From Cognaticolwellia mytili (GTDB lineage Bacteria; Pseudomonadota; Gammaproteobacteria; Enterobacterales; Alteromonadaceae): 64,000 nucleotides of DNA. The stretch lies in NCBI RefSeq assembly GCF_002104475.1, contig NZ_NBOF01000001.1, positions 682,001 to 746,000 on the forward strand, given 5' to 3'. Of this stretch, positions 1 to 10,341 are shown piece by piece. How positions within the stretch are numbered: the stretch's first letter is position 1; each line of letters opens with the position of its first letter. The notes beneath the pieces were generated by a model. That model made no database searches and had not been told where the DNA came from. It saw only the letters and a program-made list of their open reading frames with translations. The position numbers were made by a program, and so were the translations under genes.

Positions 1-1902
1 TCTCTTATCTATGATGATGTCGTACTAGAAAATGCCTTAACGAAAGGCATGCCAATGTTTGATATTGAGCGCGTAGAAGTTTTGCGTGGTCCACAAGGTA
101 CTTTGTTTGGTCGTAATACACCGGCAGGTATTGTCAAGGTGCAGTCTAAAAAGCCAACACAAGATTTTGACGCAACAGTTTCTGGCTCATACGGCAGTTT
201 TGGCTCTACAGATTTTCGTCTGGCTGTTGGTGGTGGTTTAACTGATACCTTATCTGCTCGTTTTTCATTATTACAGCAAGACCGTGATGACTGGATTGAT
301 AATAAAGCTCCCGGCTTTGAGCAAAATGATCAATTAGGTGGCTATGGCGAAACTGCTGCTCGTTTGCAATTGTTATGGGAACCAAATGACGATTTTTCAG
401 CGTTGTTTAACTATCATTTTAGAGATGCAGAAGCAGATGCTCGTGTTTTTAGGGCTAATATTATCAAGCCAGGCACAAATGATTTAGTTGATGATTTTGA
501 TCGTGAAACAGTATTTCATGATGCTGCCAGTCGTAACAACCAAACAGTTGATATGAAGGGTGCGAGTTTAAAAATTGAATATGATTTTGGCAGCCATACA
601 TTAACGTCAATCACAGGTCATGAGTCTGCTGAAATGTTTTCAGTAGGTGACATAGATGGCGGTTATGGTGCAGCATTTTTGCCAGATTACATGGGGCCAG
701 GTTTTATACCATTCCCTTCAGAGACTGGCGCAAAAATGCCAGACCACAAACAATCAACTCAAGAAATACGCATTGCTAGCAATGATCTAGGTGATTTTGA
801 TTATCAATTTGGTTTCTTTTTATTCGATGAAGACCTAACCATCAATAACTTAAGCTTTGATACTTTGGCTAATGGCGCACCAAATGGCCTAGCTATTCAA
901 AATATGGAGACGACTGCTTGGGCAGTATTTGCTTCACTTGATTATCAAGTATCAGAAGAATTAAGCATCAATGGTGGTTTACGTTACTCAGATGACGAAC
1001 GAAAATGGGACGGAGAATTAGTTCAATCACCATTTGGCGCACCGGGTTTTACTGAAAGTAATGATGTTGAAGATTCACAAGTTAGCGGTGACTTAAGTGC
1101 ATCATATAAATTGAATGATGAAACAAATATTTATGCTCGTATAGCTCGTGGTTACCGCGCCCCAAGTATTCAAGGTCGTAGCTTACTATTCTCTGCAAAC
1201 TCAACCACAGCTGATTCAGAAACTGTAGATTCAGTAGAAACAGGATTTAAATCTGTATTTTTAGAAAATACAGCGCGTGTAGACGGTTCAGTATACTATT
1301 ACGAAGTTAAAGATCAGCAGCTCACTGCTGTTGGTGGCACCGGTAACGTTGCTAGCCTATTGAATGCAGATAAATCAGTCGGCTATGGTTTTGAATTGGA
1401 TTCAGAGTACTTTCTAACGGCTGATTTTGTTATTGCTGCTAGTGTGAGCTATAACCACACTGAATTAAAAGATAGCAGTGTCGCAGTACCCGGCTGTGGT
1501 GGTGGTTGTACCGTCACAGACCCGTTAAATGCAGACGGTTTAGCAATTATTGATGGTAATTCATTACCACAATCACCTGAGTGGATCAGTAATATTAGTG
1601 CGCGTTGGACTAAAGAAGTTGCAGACGGCGAGCTATATTTCTATACCGATTGGTCTTACCGTAGTGAAGTTAACTTCTTCTTGTATGAATCTACTGAATT
1701 TAAAGGTGATGCATTGTTAGAAGGTGGCGTACGGGTAGGTTACGAGTGGTTCGGTGATGACGCTGAATATGAAGTAGCTTTATTTGGTCGTAACATTACC
1801 GATGAAGAGCAACTAACAGGTGCAATCGATTTTAACAATCTAACTGGTTATGTTAATGAACCTCGCTTTTGGGGTGTAGAGTTTAAAGCTAACTTCTTTT
1901 AA
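1..1902 (+). CDS. TonB-dependent outer-membrane receptor, 5' end outside the window
   Basis: The reading frame is open from base 1, so the signal peptide, TonB box and start of the plug lie to the left. What remains begins in the plug domain, with the typical ERVEVLRGPQGTLFGRNT segment close to the left edge, followed by a long beta-barrel rich in alternating aromatic residues. It ends in phenylalanine (KANFF), as outer-membrane barrels do for BAM recognition. An extracellular-loop-like segment carries a CGGGC cysteine pair. The family imports siderophores, vitamins or oligosaccharides across the outer membrane using TonB-ExbBD energy. The substrate cannot be read from the sequence, and no neighbouring transporter or sigma/anti-sigma pair is in view. 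Confidence 0.9.
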   Translation, partial: SLIYDDVVLENALTKGMPMFDIERVEVLRGPQGTLFGRNTPAGIVKVQSKKPTQDFDATVSGSYGSFGSTDFRLAVGGGLTDTLSARFSLLQQDRDDWIDNKAPGFEQNDQLGGYGETAARLQLLWEPNDDFSALFNYHFRDAEADARVFRANIIKPGTNDLVDDFDRETVFHDAASRNNQTVDMKGASLKIEYDFGSHTLTSITGHESAEMFSVGDIDGGYGAAFLPDYMGPGFIPFPSETGAKMPDHKQSTQEIRIASNDLGDFDYQFGFFLFDEDLTINNLSFDTLANGAPNGLAIQNMETTAWAVFASLDYQVSEELSINGGLRYSDDERKWDGELVQSPFGAPGFTESNDVEDSQVSGDLSASYKLNDETNIYARIARGYRAPSIQGRSLLFSANSTTADSETVDSVETGFKSVFLENTARVDGSVYYYEVKDQQLTAVGGTGNVASLLNADKSVGYGFELDSEYFLTADFVIAASVSYNHTELKDSSVAVPGCGGGCTVTDPLNADGLAIIDGNSLPQSPEWISNISARWTKEVADGELYFYTDWSYRSEVNFFLYESTEFKGDALLEGGVRVGYEWFGDDAEYEVALFGRNITDEEQLTGAIDFNNLTGYVNEPRFWGVEFKANFF

Positions 1903-1923
1903 AGCCTAATTTAATAGAAGTCC

Positions 1924-2034
1924 CCTGAACATCGCCACTATTTCACATCCGTGTTATCGTGGCATACCGTTCTTCCTGAACATCGCCACTATTTCACATC
2001 CATGTGATCGTGGCATACCGTTCTTCCTGAACAT
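1924..2034. repeat. 51-bp tandem direct repeat, two full copies plus the start of a third
   Basis: Copies span 1924-1974 and 1975-2025, and a 9-base third start follows at 2026-2034. The two full copies differ at only two bases. The second contains a dyad, TCACAT-CC-ATGTGA, nested inside GCCAC/GTGGC arms, so each unit could fold as a hairpin. It lies just downstream of the receptor stop codon and before the terminator. No reading frame through it looks genic. Confidence 0.85.
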
Positions 2035-2070
2035 AAAAAAGCCGGTTATCAAATTGATAACCGGCTTTTA
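2035..2070. terminator. Bidirectional intrinsic terminator between the TonB receptor and aroH
   Basis: Twelve-base arms (GCCGGTTATCAA and its complement, 2041-2052 and 2054-2065) are flanked by an A-run on the left and a T-run on the right. The shape can end both converging transcripts. Confidence 0.9.
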
Positions 2071-2105
2071 TTTGTTCTTAATTTATCAACACGGTAGATA
2101 TTTAA

Positions 2106-3155
2106 TTACATTCTTGATTTAATCGCTTTGGCTAATACGCTTAGCACTTCTTCACTGGTATCTAAGTTGATGCAAGCATCAGTAATACTTTGTCCATATA
2201 TCAACGGTTGCTCAGGTATCACTTTTTGATTGCCTTCGACTAAGAAACTTTCGATCATTACGCCGAAAATTGACTCATCGCCATTTTCAATTTGCGTAGC
2301 AAGTGAGCGAGCAACATTAATCTGTTTATTATGATCTTTGAAACTATTGCCATGGCTACAGTCAATCATAACCTTTTTAGGTAAGTTAGCCTTGGTAAGT
2401 GAAGCGCAAATACCTTGCACATCATCTGCATGATAATTAGGTACTTTACCACCGCGTAAAATAACATGGGCATAGGGGTTACCATGCGTTTGATAAATAC
2501 ACATTTGACCGCTTTTATCTGGGGAATAAAGCACGTGTGGTACGCTTGATGCCTTAATAGCATCAACAGCGATTTGTATATTACCATCAGTGCCATTTTT
2601 AAAACCAACAGGGCATGACAGTGCAGAAGCGAGTTCTCTGTGAACTTGACTTTCAGTAGTACGCGCGCCAATAGCGCCCCAACTGATCAAGTCAGAAATA
2701 TACTGGCCCGTTACCATATCTAAAAACTCAGTGCCCGCTGGTAAACCTAATTTGTTAATTTTCATTAATAAATTACGTGCTAAGTCTAAGCCTTTGGCAA
2801 CACGAAATGATTTGTCTAAATCGGGATCGCTGATTAAACCTTTCCAGCCTACGGTTGTGCGGGGCTTTTCAAAGTAGACACGCATAACGATGAGTAATTC
2901 ATCAGCGTACTTTTCATGTAATACTTTTAATTTTTTAGCGTAATCTATGGCCGCGTCTGTGTCGTGTATTGAACAAGGGCCGATAATAACGAGCAAACGC
3001 TTGTCTTCGCCGTTTATAACCGCTTCGATGTCTTTGCGACTCTTAATAATAAAACTAGCGGTTTCATCGTCAAGCGGTATTTGCTGGGCAAGTTCAGCAG
3101 GAGAAACTAAATTTTCAATTAGCGTGGTTCTAAATTCATCTGTTTTTATGGTCAT
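2106..3155 (-). CDS. aroH: 3-deoxy-7-phosphoheptulonate (DAHP) synthase, AroH type
   Basis: Condenses phosphoenolpyruvate and erythrose 4-phosphate in the first step of the shikimate pathway. At 349 residues it has the length of class I AroF/G/H enzymes. GPCSIHD (59-65, with the metal-binding Cys61) and EKPRTTVGWKG (96-106) are intact. The isozyme assignment rests on two points. The segment SPDKSGQMCIYQTHGNPY matches what I recall of E. coli AroH rather than AroF or AroG. The gene also sits beside ppsR and ppsA, as aroH does in E. coli. Tryptophan feedback is therefore likely but not shown. I saw no convincing TrpR operator upstream. PEP is the shared metabolite with the neighbouring ppsR/ppsA. 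Confidence 0.92.
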   Translation of the reverse strand: MTIKTDEFRTTLIENLVSPAELAQQIPLDDETASFIIKSRKDIEAVINGEDKRLLVIIGPCSIHDTDAAIDYAKKLKVLHEKYADELLIVMRVYFEKPRTTVGWKGLISDPDLDKSFRVAKGLDLARNLLMKINKLGLPAGTEFLDMVTGQYISDLISWGAIGARTTESQVHRELASALSCPVGFKNGTDGNIQIAVDAIKASSVPHVLYSPDKSGQMCIYQTHGNPYAHVILRGGKVPNYHADDVQGICASLTKANLPKKVMIDCSHGNSFKDHNKQINVARSLATQIENGDESIFGVMIESFLVEGNQKVIPEQPLIYGQSITDACINLDTSEEVLSVLAKAIKSRM

Positions 3156-3286
3156 GTGCTATCAAATGCTGGTTAGCTTGCATATCTATCTATATGCAGC
3201 GCAATAATAATATCGCGCTAACATAACGAATATAATCAGCTAAGTGAACCGCTTTCTGATTTTTTCTGCAACTAATTTGTCATAAG

Positions 3287-4096
3287 TTAATACTTATAGC
3301 GCTGAAGACCTGTTTTAGACAATATTTTTGCAGTAATTTCCTCGACCGAAAGCTTTGTGGTATTTAAAAAAGGAATTTTTTCTTTCTTATAAAGCTTTTC
3401 TACTTCGCGCACTTCCATACGACATTGTCGTGCCGATGAATATTTTGTATTAGCCATTCTGCCGTCTCGAATATCAACTAAACGTTGTGCATCTATGGTT
3501 AAACCAAAAATTTTCTTTTTATGCATTTTTAGAAATGTCGGTAACTTCAATTCGTCCATATCATCATCGGTAAACGGATAGTTTGCCGCTTTTATACCAT
3601 ATTGTAGTGCAAGGTAGAGTGATGTTGGTGTTTTACCCGAGCGAGAAACACCAACCAAAATAACATCAGCATGCTCATAATTAGTTACGTTTGAACCATC
3701 ATCATTCGCAAGTGAGTAGTTGACGGCATCAATACGATAGTCATAGCTATTTTCATGAATACTATGTGTTCTATGGGCTTTAGGTTTGGCTTTAAGGTCT
3801 AGTTGTTGCTCAAGCGGGGCGATAAAGTGTTCAAGAAAATTATAGATTATACCATCACAACCATCTATTATTTCTCGTATTTCAGGGTTAACAAAAGTAT
3901 GAAATACTAACGGTGGCTCACCGGTTCGCTTTGCTGCCTTATTGATGCGTGCGCAAGCTTCTAGGGCTTTTTCTTCGGTTTCAACAAATGAAATGGTATC
4001 GTGTTCGAATTCTGTAGGGAAAAGTGATAACAGGGCATGACCAAAAACTTCAGAAGTGATGGCCGTGCCGTCAGATATATAAAACGCTGCCCGCAT
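3287..4096 (-). CDS. ppsR: PEP synthetase regulatory protein PpsR (bifunctional kinase/pyrophosphorylase, DUF299)
   Basis: Controls PpsA by ADP-dependent phosphorylation of a threonine next to the catalytic histidine, and reverses this by Pi-dependent pyrophosphorolysis. The protein has 269 residues, close to the family norm, with the P-loop-like GVSRSGKT at 149-156 and the conserved N-terminal YISDGTAITSE. It is transcribed divergently from ppsA, its target, across about 220 bases, and lies upstream of aroH on the same strand with a 131-base gap. The three genes therefore form a PEP-centred group. Confidence 0.95.
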   Translation of the reverse strand: MRAAFYISDGTAITSEVFGHALLSLFPTEFEHDTISFVETEEKALEACARINKAAKRTGEPPLVFHTFVNPEIREIIDGCDGIIYNFLEHFIAPLEQQLDLKAKPKAHRTHSIHENSYDYRIDAVNYSLANDDGSNVTNYEHADVILVGVSRSGKTPTSLYLALQYGIKAANYPFTDDDMDELKLPTFLKMHKKKIFGLTIDAQRLVDIRDGRMANTKYSSARQCRMEVREVEKLYKKEKIPFLNTTKLSVEEITAKILSKTGLQRYKY

Positions 4097-4315
4097 AATG
4101 AGTCCTATAATATTATTCTGTAATGAAATATGAAAACTTTCAAATAGTGCTTTAGTTTAGAGGTTAGCAGTGTAAAATGTCTTCGACGCGAAAACTACTA
4201 TTAAATGTTAGGTGCCTTCGATAAAAGATTTAAGAAAGTTATTTTAGATTTGTTTTGTTACTCAGACGTTAAAATACTTTTCTTAAATTCTTTTATTGCG
4301 AATGGAGAAGTTGTC

Positions 4316-6694
4316 GTGCAAGAAAATGTACTTTGGTATGAAGATTTAGGCATGAATGATGTTGACCGCGTAGGTGGTAAAAATGCATCATTAGGCGAAA
4401 TGATTTCAAATCTTTCAAATATGGGTGTACAGGTGCCGGGTGGGTTTGCTACTACTTCGTTTGCCTTCAATGAATTTCTCGAACAAAGCGGTCTGAACGA
4501 TAAAATCTATATTTTATTAGATGATTTAGATGTTGATGACGTTAATGCTTTAGCTGAATGTGGACATAAAATTCGCCAGTGGGTTATTGATACGCCATTT
4601 CTTCCTGAAATGCAGCAATCTATAGAGCAAGCATATGCAACCTTAGCGGGTAATTTTGCTGATGATGCTTCTTTTGCTGTTCGTTCATCAGCAACCGCTG
4701 AAGATATGCCAGATGCTTCTTTCGCTGGCCAACAAGAAACTTTTCTTAACGTACGTGGTTTAGACGCAGTAATGATTGCGATTAAGCACGTTTTTGCTTC
4801 TTTATTTAATGACCGTGCTATTTCTTATCGTGTTCACCAAGGCTATGACCATCGCGGTGTCGCTTTATCTGCTGGTATTCAGCGTATGGTGCGTAGCGAT
4901 ATTTCATCTAGTGGCGTAATGTTCTCGATTGATACAGAATCAGGTTTTGAAGATGTAGTGTTTATTACTTCAAGCTATGGTTTAGGTGAAATGGTCGTGC
5001 AGGGCGCAGTTAACCCTGATGAATTCTATGTTCATAAACCTACATTAGCTAAAAGTAAGCCAGCGGTTGTTCGCCGAAATATCGGTAGTAAAGCAATTAA
5101 AATGATTTACGCTGACACTCAAGAACACGGCAAACAGGTTGAGATTGTTGATATTGAACAAGCACAATCAGATACTTTCTCTTTAACCGATAATGAAGTT
5201 GAAGAATTAGCCAAACAAGCGGTAGTGATTGAAAAGCATTACGGCCGTGCAATGGATATCGAATGGGCTAAAGACGGCTTAGACGGTAAGCTTTATATTG
5301 TACAAGCACGTCCAGAAACAGTAAAAAGTCGTGAAAATGCTAATGTAATGGAACAATTTCAATTACAAGCAACAGCAGATATTGTTTGTGAAGGTCGCTC
5401 AATTGGTCACAAAATTGGTAGTGGTGAAGCGAAAGTTTTATCTTCATTAGATGAAATGGACAAAATTCTACCGGGTGACGTATTAGTTACTGACATGACA
5501 GACCCTGATTGGGAGCCTATCATGAAGCGTGCTTCTGCGATTGTGACTAACCGTGGTGGCCGTACTTGTCACGCAGCTATCATTGCTCGTGAAATGGGTA
5601 TTCCAGCCGTTGTTGGTTGTGGCGATGCAACCAGTAAAATTGCCAACGGTGATGAAATTACCGTTTCATGTGCTGAAGGTGATACTGGTTTTATTTATCA
5701 AGGTAAGTTGGACTTTACCGTAACAACGTCTGAAGTAGATTCAATGCCTGATTTACCATTAAAAATAATGATGAATGTTGGTAACCCAGACCGAGCTTTT
5801 GCTTTTGCTCGTTTACCACATGCCGGTATTGGTTTAGCACGACTTGAATTTATTATTAATAAAATGATCGGTGTGCATCCTAAAGCATTATTAAATTTCG
5901 ACGATCAGCCTGCTGATTTACAAGATGAAATTCGAGATATTATCGCCGGTTATGAAAGCCCAATCGAGTTTTACATTGCTAAATTAACTGAAGGTATTTC
6001 AACGTTAGCAGCTGCATACGCACCAGAAAAAGTTATTGTGCGCATGTCAGATTTTAAATCTAACGAGTATGCTAATTTAGTTGGCGGTGAAGCATTTGAG
6101 CCGGAAGAAGAAAATCCGATGATTGGCTACCGTGGAGCATCACGTTATATTTCTAAAGACTTTAGAGATTGCTTTGCACTTGAGTGTGAAGCGATAAAAC
6201 GTGTTCGCAACGATATGGACATGACGCATGTCGAAATCATGATCCCATTCGTACGTACGTTAGAAGAAGCAGCTGCCGTCATTGATATTCTTGCCGAGCA
6301 TGGCTTAAAACGTGGTGAAAATGGCTTACGCATTATTATGATGTGTGAACTACCGTCTAATGCGTTACTTGCTGACCAATTCTTAGATTACTTCGATGGC
6401 TTCTCTATTGGCTCAAACGATTTAACACAATTAACCTTAGGGTTAGATCGTGATTCTGGTTTAGTTGCTCATTTATTTGACGAACGTGATCCAGCAATTA
6501 AATTGTTATTAGAGATGGCCATTAAAGCCTGTAAGGCGCGTGGTAAATATGTTGGCATTTGTGGTCAAGGTCCATCAGATCATGAAGATTTCGCCGCATG
6601 GTTAGTTGAACAAGGTATTGAAAGCCTTTCACTTAACCCTGATACCGTATTACCAACTTGGTTATATTTAGCAGAGCAACATAACAAAAAATAG
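4316..6694 (+). CDS. ppsA: Phosphoenolpyruvate synthase (pyruvate, water dikinase)
   Basis: Converts pyruvate, ATP and water into PEP, AMP and Pi for gluconeogenesis. The frame is open from 4205, but I place the start at the GTG at 4316. GGAG at 4304-4307 sits 8 bases upstream, and the product is then exactly 792 residues, the length of E. coli PpsA, beginning just before the conserved [20 protein letters not shown]. The ATP-grasp-like N-terminal domain is followed by the swivelling phosphohistidine domain with [13 protein letters not shown] (catalytic His about residue 419) and the C-terminal PEP-binding TIM barrel with [11 protein letters not shown] and [10 protein letters not shown]. Likely controlled post-translationally by the adjacent PpsR. 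Confidence 0.96.
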   Translation: MQENVLWYEDLGMNDVDRVGGKNASLGEMISNLSNMGVQVPGGFATTSFAFNEFLEQSGLNDKIYILLDDLDVDDVNALAECGHKIRQWVIDTPFLPEMQQSIEQAYATLAGNFADDASFAVRSSATAEDMPDASFAGQQETFLNVRGLDAVMIAIKHVFASLFNDRAISYRVHQGYDHRGVALSAGIQRMVRSDISSSGVMFSIDTESGFEDVVFITSSYGLGEMVVQGAVNPDEFYVHKPTLAKSKPAVVRRNIGSKAIKMIYADTQEHGKQVEIVDIEQAQSDTFSLTDNEVEELAKQAVVIEKHYGRAMDIEWAKDGLDGKLYIVQARPETVKSRENANVMEQFQLQATADIVCEGRSIGHKIGSGEAKVLSSLDEMDKILPGDVLVTDMTDPDWEPIMKRASAIVTNRGGRTCHAAIIAREMGIPAVVGCGDATSKIANGDEITVSCAEGDTGFIYQGKLDFTVTTSEVDSMPDLPLKIMMNVGNPDRAFAFARLPHAGIGLARLEFIINKMIGVHPKALLNFDDQPADLQDEIRDIIAGYESPIEFYIAKLTEGISTLAAAYAPEKVIVRMSDFKSNEYANLVGGEAFEPEEENPMIGYRGASRYISKDFRDCFALECEAIKRVRNDMDMTHVEIMIPFVRTLEEAAAVIDILAEHGLKRGENGLRIIMMCELPSNALLADQFLDYFDGFSIGSNDLTQLTLGLDRDSGLVAHLFDERDPAIKLLLEMAIKACKARGKYVGICGQGPSDHEDFAAWLVEQGIESLSLNPDTVLPTWLYLAEQHNKK

Positions 6695-6724
6695 TTAACC
6701 ATATCGCTAATTTTTGTCGTCAAT

Positions 6725-6778
6725 AAGCCTAGGTGCTTTTTATCATTATCATGATAAAAAAGTTCTTAGGCTTTTTTT
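6725..6778 (+). terminator. Intrinsic terminator after ppsA
   Basis: Long interrupted stem (AGCCTAGG/CTTAGGCT outer arms, CTTTTTATCA/TGATAAAAAAG inner arms) followed by seven T. Confidence 0.85.
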
Positions 6779-6850
6779 GTTAACAGAGCAAAATGTTACA
6801 TTGCCGTGATATAATGTTTGCACCATATTTGCTAATAGAAAATTTCATTC

Positions 6851-9800
6851 ATGTTACCTAGGTTAGCCCCGCAAGAGCTCGTTTCCCCGTTGTATCAAGA
6901 GTACGCTAAAGTTTTGGCAACAAAACGTTTTAGTGGTGACGTTAATTTTCAATATAGCGCGCGACTAGCACACGCCACAGATAACAGTATTTATCAGCAA
7001 TTACCGCAATTAGTGCTGCATCCGCGCAGTAAGCAAGACATTCAATTGATCACTGCACTTGGCGCTGAAACACGCTTTAATGACATTAAATTTAGTGCCC
7101 GTGGTGGAGGAACAGGTACCAACGGCCAAAGTTTGACGCCAGGTATTGTGGTTGATTTATCTAAATACATGAATCGCATATTGGAGATAAACGTAGAAGA
7201 AAACTGGGTGCGTGTTGAAGCCGGTGTTATTAAAGACCAACTTAATGATTATCTTAAGCCTCATGGTTTCTTCTTTTCTCCAGATTTATCAACTAGTAAT
7301 AGAGCGACAGTAGGCGGTATGATCAATACTGACGCCTCTGGACAAGGCTCTTTGGTTTACGGTAAAACCTCAGATCATGTTCTTGGGCTAGAAAGTGTAT
7401 TGGCTAATGGCGAAATGTTAATCACTTCACCTATGTCGATGGCAGAAGCAGAGATATTAGCAACGCAAGAAAGCACGGTGGCAAAATTAATGCAGCAAGT
7501 GCTGAGCTCTTGCCGCGATAACCGCGAACTTATTCTTGAAAAATTTCCACGTTTAAATCGCTTTTTAACCGGTTATGATTTAGAAAATATTTTTAACGCT
7601 GATTTAACTCAGGTCGATTTAAGCCGCATCATTACTGGCTCTGAAGGCTCTTTAGCCTTTGTTTGTGAAGCAAAACTAAATTTAACACCAATCGCCAATG
7701 CTAAAACACTGATCAATATTAAATATGACAGTTTTGATTCTGCACTACGTCATTCTCCATCGTTAGTTAAAGCAAAAGCGACTTCTGTTGAAACCATTGA
7801 CAGTAAAGTACTGAACTTAGCTAAACAGGATATTGTTTGGCAATTAGTTAGCGATATGTTGCAAGATGTTGAAGGTGCTGTCATGGATGGCATCAATATG
7901 GTTGAGTATAACGGTGAAAGTATAGAAGCCGTTGCTCAGCAGGTAAACGACCTTTGTGCTGTGCTTGATGAAGATATTGCAAACGGTAGGGGGGTTATCG
8001 GTTATCAAGTTACTTCTGATCTAGGCAGCATTGCAAAACTTTATACCATGCGTAAAAAAGCCGTGGGTTTACTGGGGAACACCAAAGGCAGCAAAAAGCC
8101 TTTAGCGTTTGCTGAAGATACTGCTGTGCCACCAGAAAACTTGGCTGACTTTATCGCTGAATTTAGAGAACTACTGGACGGTTATGGTTTACATTACGGT
8201 ATGTTTGGCCATGTTGATGCCGGTGTTTTACACGTAAGACCTGCACTAGATATGTGTGATCCAGAGCAAGAAGTTTTACTGCGAGAAATATCTGATAAAG
8301 TTGTCGCGTTAACCGCTAAATACGGCGGTTTGATGTGGGGTGAACATGGCAAAGGTTATCGTAGTGAATACGGACCTGAATTTTTTGGTGATGCGCTATT
8401 TACCGAATTAAGAAAAATCAAAGCGGCGTTTGACCCACTAAATAAAATGAACCCAGGAAAAATTTGTACGCCATATAAATCGACAGAAAATTTAGTTTCC
8501 GTTGATGATAAAAAACGCGGTTTTTATGACCGGCAAATCCCAATTACCGTTAAGGACTCTTTTAAATCGGCGCTTGATTGTAATGGCAACGGCTTATGCT
8601 TTAATTATGACGTAAATAGTCCTATGTGTCCTTCAAGTAAGGTTACGCGTGACCGTCGTCATTCCCCGAAAGGTAGAGCAGGATTGATGAGAGAGTGGTT
8701 AAGGCTTGTCGAGGTTAAAGGTGTAGATATTCTTGCTTTAGAGCAAGATATTCAGCATTGGTCAGTAAAACGCTTACTAGATAAAGTAAAAAACAGTTTT
8801 AACAGCTCAAATTCAGCACAGGAAAATGATGATTTTTCTCATGAAGTGATGGAAGCTATGCAAGGGTGTTTAGCTTGTAAAGCTTGCGCAAGTCAGTGTC
8901 CAATTAAAGTGGATGTACCCGATTTTAGAGCCCGATTTATTAACCTTTATCACTCAAGATATTTTAGGCCCGCTAAAGATCATTTAGTCGCGAATGTTGA
9001 AGTGATGACGCCGATAATGGCAAAAGCACCTAAGTTTGTAAATAGTGTTCTAAACTCGAATATTTATAATAAATTATCTCGTGCCACCATTGGCTATGTT
9101 GATACACCTTTGTTATCTATTCCAACCTTAGCTGAAAGAGCTCAGCAGCATCAATTTGCTACTTTCGATTTAACGCAACTACATAAAATGACTTCGCAAG
9201 AGCGTGCTAAAAGTGTATTAGTCGTTCAAGATCCTTTTACGTCCTTTTATGATGCAAAAGTAGTTGAGGATTTTATGTTGCTTGTTAAAAAACTAGGGTT
9301 TCAGCCAATATTGTTGCCGTTTAAACCCAATGGTAAGCCACAGCATGTAAAAGGTTTCTTAGCAAAATTTGCGAAAACGGCTAAATCGACAGCAGATTTT
9401 CTTAACAAGGTGCATGAATTAAACATACCTATGATTGGCTTAGATGCGTCATTAGCTTTATGTTACCGCGATGAGTATTGCCAAATATTAGGTGATAGCA
9501 GAGGTAAATTTAGCGTAGAGCTTGCCCATGAATGGCTAATTACTATTCTCGATCATCAAAATAAGGCAGAGAATGAAACTGAAATAGCGAAATCAATATC
9601 TTATAAACTTTTTGCGCATTGTACTGAGAAAACGGCATTGCCTGGTAGTGAAGGGCAATGGAAAGGAATTTTTGCACACTTTGGTTTGTCATTAACCAAT
9701 GTTTCAGTCGGTTGCTGCGGAATGGCGGGAACGTACGGTCATGAAAAAGTAAACTTAGATAACTCTAAAGCACTTTACGACATGAGCTGGAAGAATAAAG

Positions 9801-9922
9801 TAAGTGAATTAGCTACAGAGCAAATATTAGTAACTGGATATTCTTGTCGTAGCCAAATAAAACGCTTAGATAATAAAGTCACTTTACATCCAGTTCAGGC
9901 ATTATTAAATGCGCTTAATTAG
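6851..9922 (+). CDS. ydiJ: YdiJ-type FAD-linked / 4Fe-4S D-2-hydroxyglutarate dehydrogenase
   Basis: A 1023-residue fusion, matching the roughly 1018 residues of E. coli YdiJ. The N-terminal half is an FAD-binding PCMH domain (RGGGTGTNGQ at 84-93; STSNRATVGGMINTDASGQG downstream) with the FAD-oxidase C-terminal cap. The middle carries a ferredoxin-like cluster motif CLACKACASQCP near residue 672, and the C-terminus a cysteine-rich CCG-type domain with VGCCGMAGTYG near residue 954. YdiJ is reported in E. coli to oxidise D-2-hydroxyglutarate, a by-product of SerA activity. The substrate here is inferred from overall similarity. It is monocistronic, with its own leader after the ppsA terminator. 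Confidence 0.93.
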   Translation: MLPRLAPQELVSPLYQEYAKVLATKRFSGDVNFQYSARLAHATDNSIYQQLPQLVLHPRSKQDIQLITALGAETRFNDIKFSARGGGTGTNGQSLTPGIVVDLSKYMNRILEINVEENWVRVEAGVIKDQLNDYLKPHGFFFSPDLSTSNRATVGGMINTDASGQGSLVYGKTSDHVLGLESVLANGEMLITSPMSMAEAEILATQESTVAKLMQQVLSSCRDNRELILEKFPRLNRFLTGYDLENIFNADLTQVDLSRIITGSEGSLAFVCEAKLNLTPIANAKTLINIKYDSFDSALRHSPSLVKAKATSVETIDSKVLNLAKQDIVWQLVSDMLQDVEGAVMDGINMVEYNGESIEAVAQQVNDLCAVLDEDIANGRGVIGYQVTSDLGSIAKLYTMRKKAVGLLGNTKGSKKPLAFAEDTAVPPENLADFIAEFRELLDGYGLHYGMFGHVDAGVLHVRPALDMCDPEQEVLLREISDKVVALTAKYGGLMWGEHGKGYRSEYGPEFFGDALFTELRKIKAAFDPLNKMNPGKICTPYKSTENLVSVDDKKRGFYDRQIPITVKDSFKSALDCNGNGLCFNYDVNSPMCPSSKVTRDRRHSPKGRAGLMREWLRLVEVKGVDILALEQDIQHWSVKRLLDKVKNSFNSSNSAQENDDFSHEVMEAMQGCLACKACASQCPIKVDVPDFRARFINLYHSRYFRPAKDHLVANVEVMTPIMAKAPKFVNSVLNSNIYNKLSRATIGYVDTPLLSIPTLAERAQQHQFATFDLTQLHKMTSQERAKSVLVVQDPFTSFYDAKVVEDFMLLVKKLGFQPILLPFKPNGKPQHVKGFLAKFAKTAKSTADFLNKVHELNIPMIGLDASLALCYRDEYCQILGDSRGKFSVELAHEWLITILDHQNKAENETEIAKSISYKLFAHCTEKTALPGSEGQWKGIFAHFGLSLTNVSVGCCGMAGTYGHEKVNLDNSKALYDMSWKNKVSELATEQILVTGYSCRSQIKRLDNKVTLHPVQALLNALN

Positions 9923-10341
9923 TTATACGATTTTGCACTAGAATCATTAAGCTAAGCTAGTAATAAGCAAAATGCTATAGCAGCGCTATTAAAGTCTATT
10001 CTTACGTTGTTCAAGTTGCCGGTAACTTGTTATTGGGCAAACTTAAAGACCTTGAACTAGCAGATAGTTAAAATAGTGATAAATAGCCCGCAGTTCATCG
10101 TTGTTTTGCCTGTAGTTAGGTAATGCCGCAGGTTCAGCTATTCTAACTGATCATGGTTTACATCACTTCTAAATGTATTTATGCCGTCTATGGTTGAAGT
10201 ATGTTATGTGAGAGTTGGATGCGATACGTCAGGGGATTATTGAGTTAACTTTACAAAAAACACTAAAATTTATAGGTATAAAAAACTATGCTTAATTTCA
10301 GAGGTTGAGTTAATTCTAAGGGGTACTTGGAGAGTCGTGCT
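9923..10341. other. Gene-free stretch between ydiJ and yfaE
   Basis: About 420 bases with no open frame resembling a gene and no strong terminator. The only structure I see is an 18-base near-perfect palindrome at 10012-10029 (CAAGTTgCCGGtAACTTG, one mismatched pair). It may contain 3' untranslated sequence for the converging ydiJ and yfaE transcripts. Confidence 0.5.

Noticed and set aside
4205-4315. Extended N-terminus of ppsA
   Set aside because: The 37 extra codons have no family counterpart, whereas the GTG at 4316 has a good ribosome site and gives the standard 792 residues.
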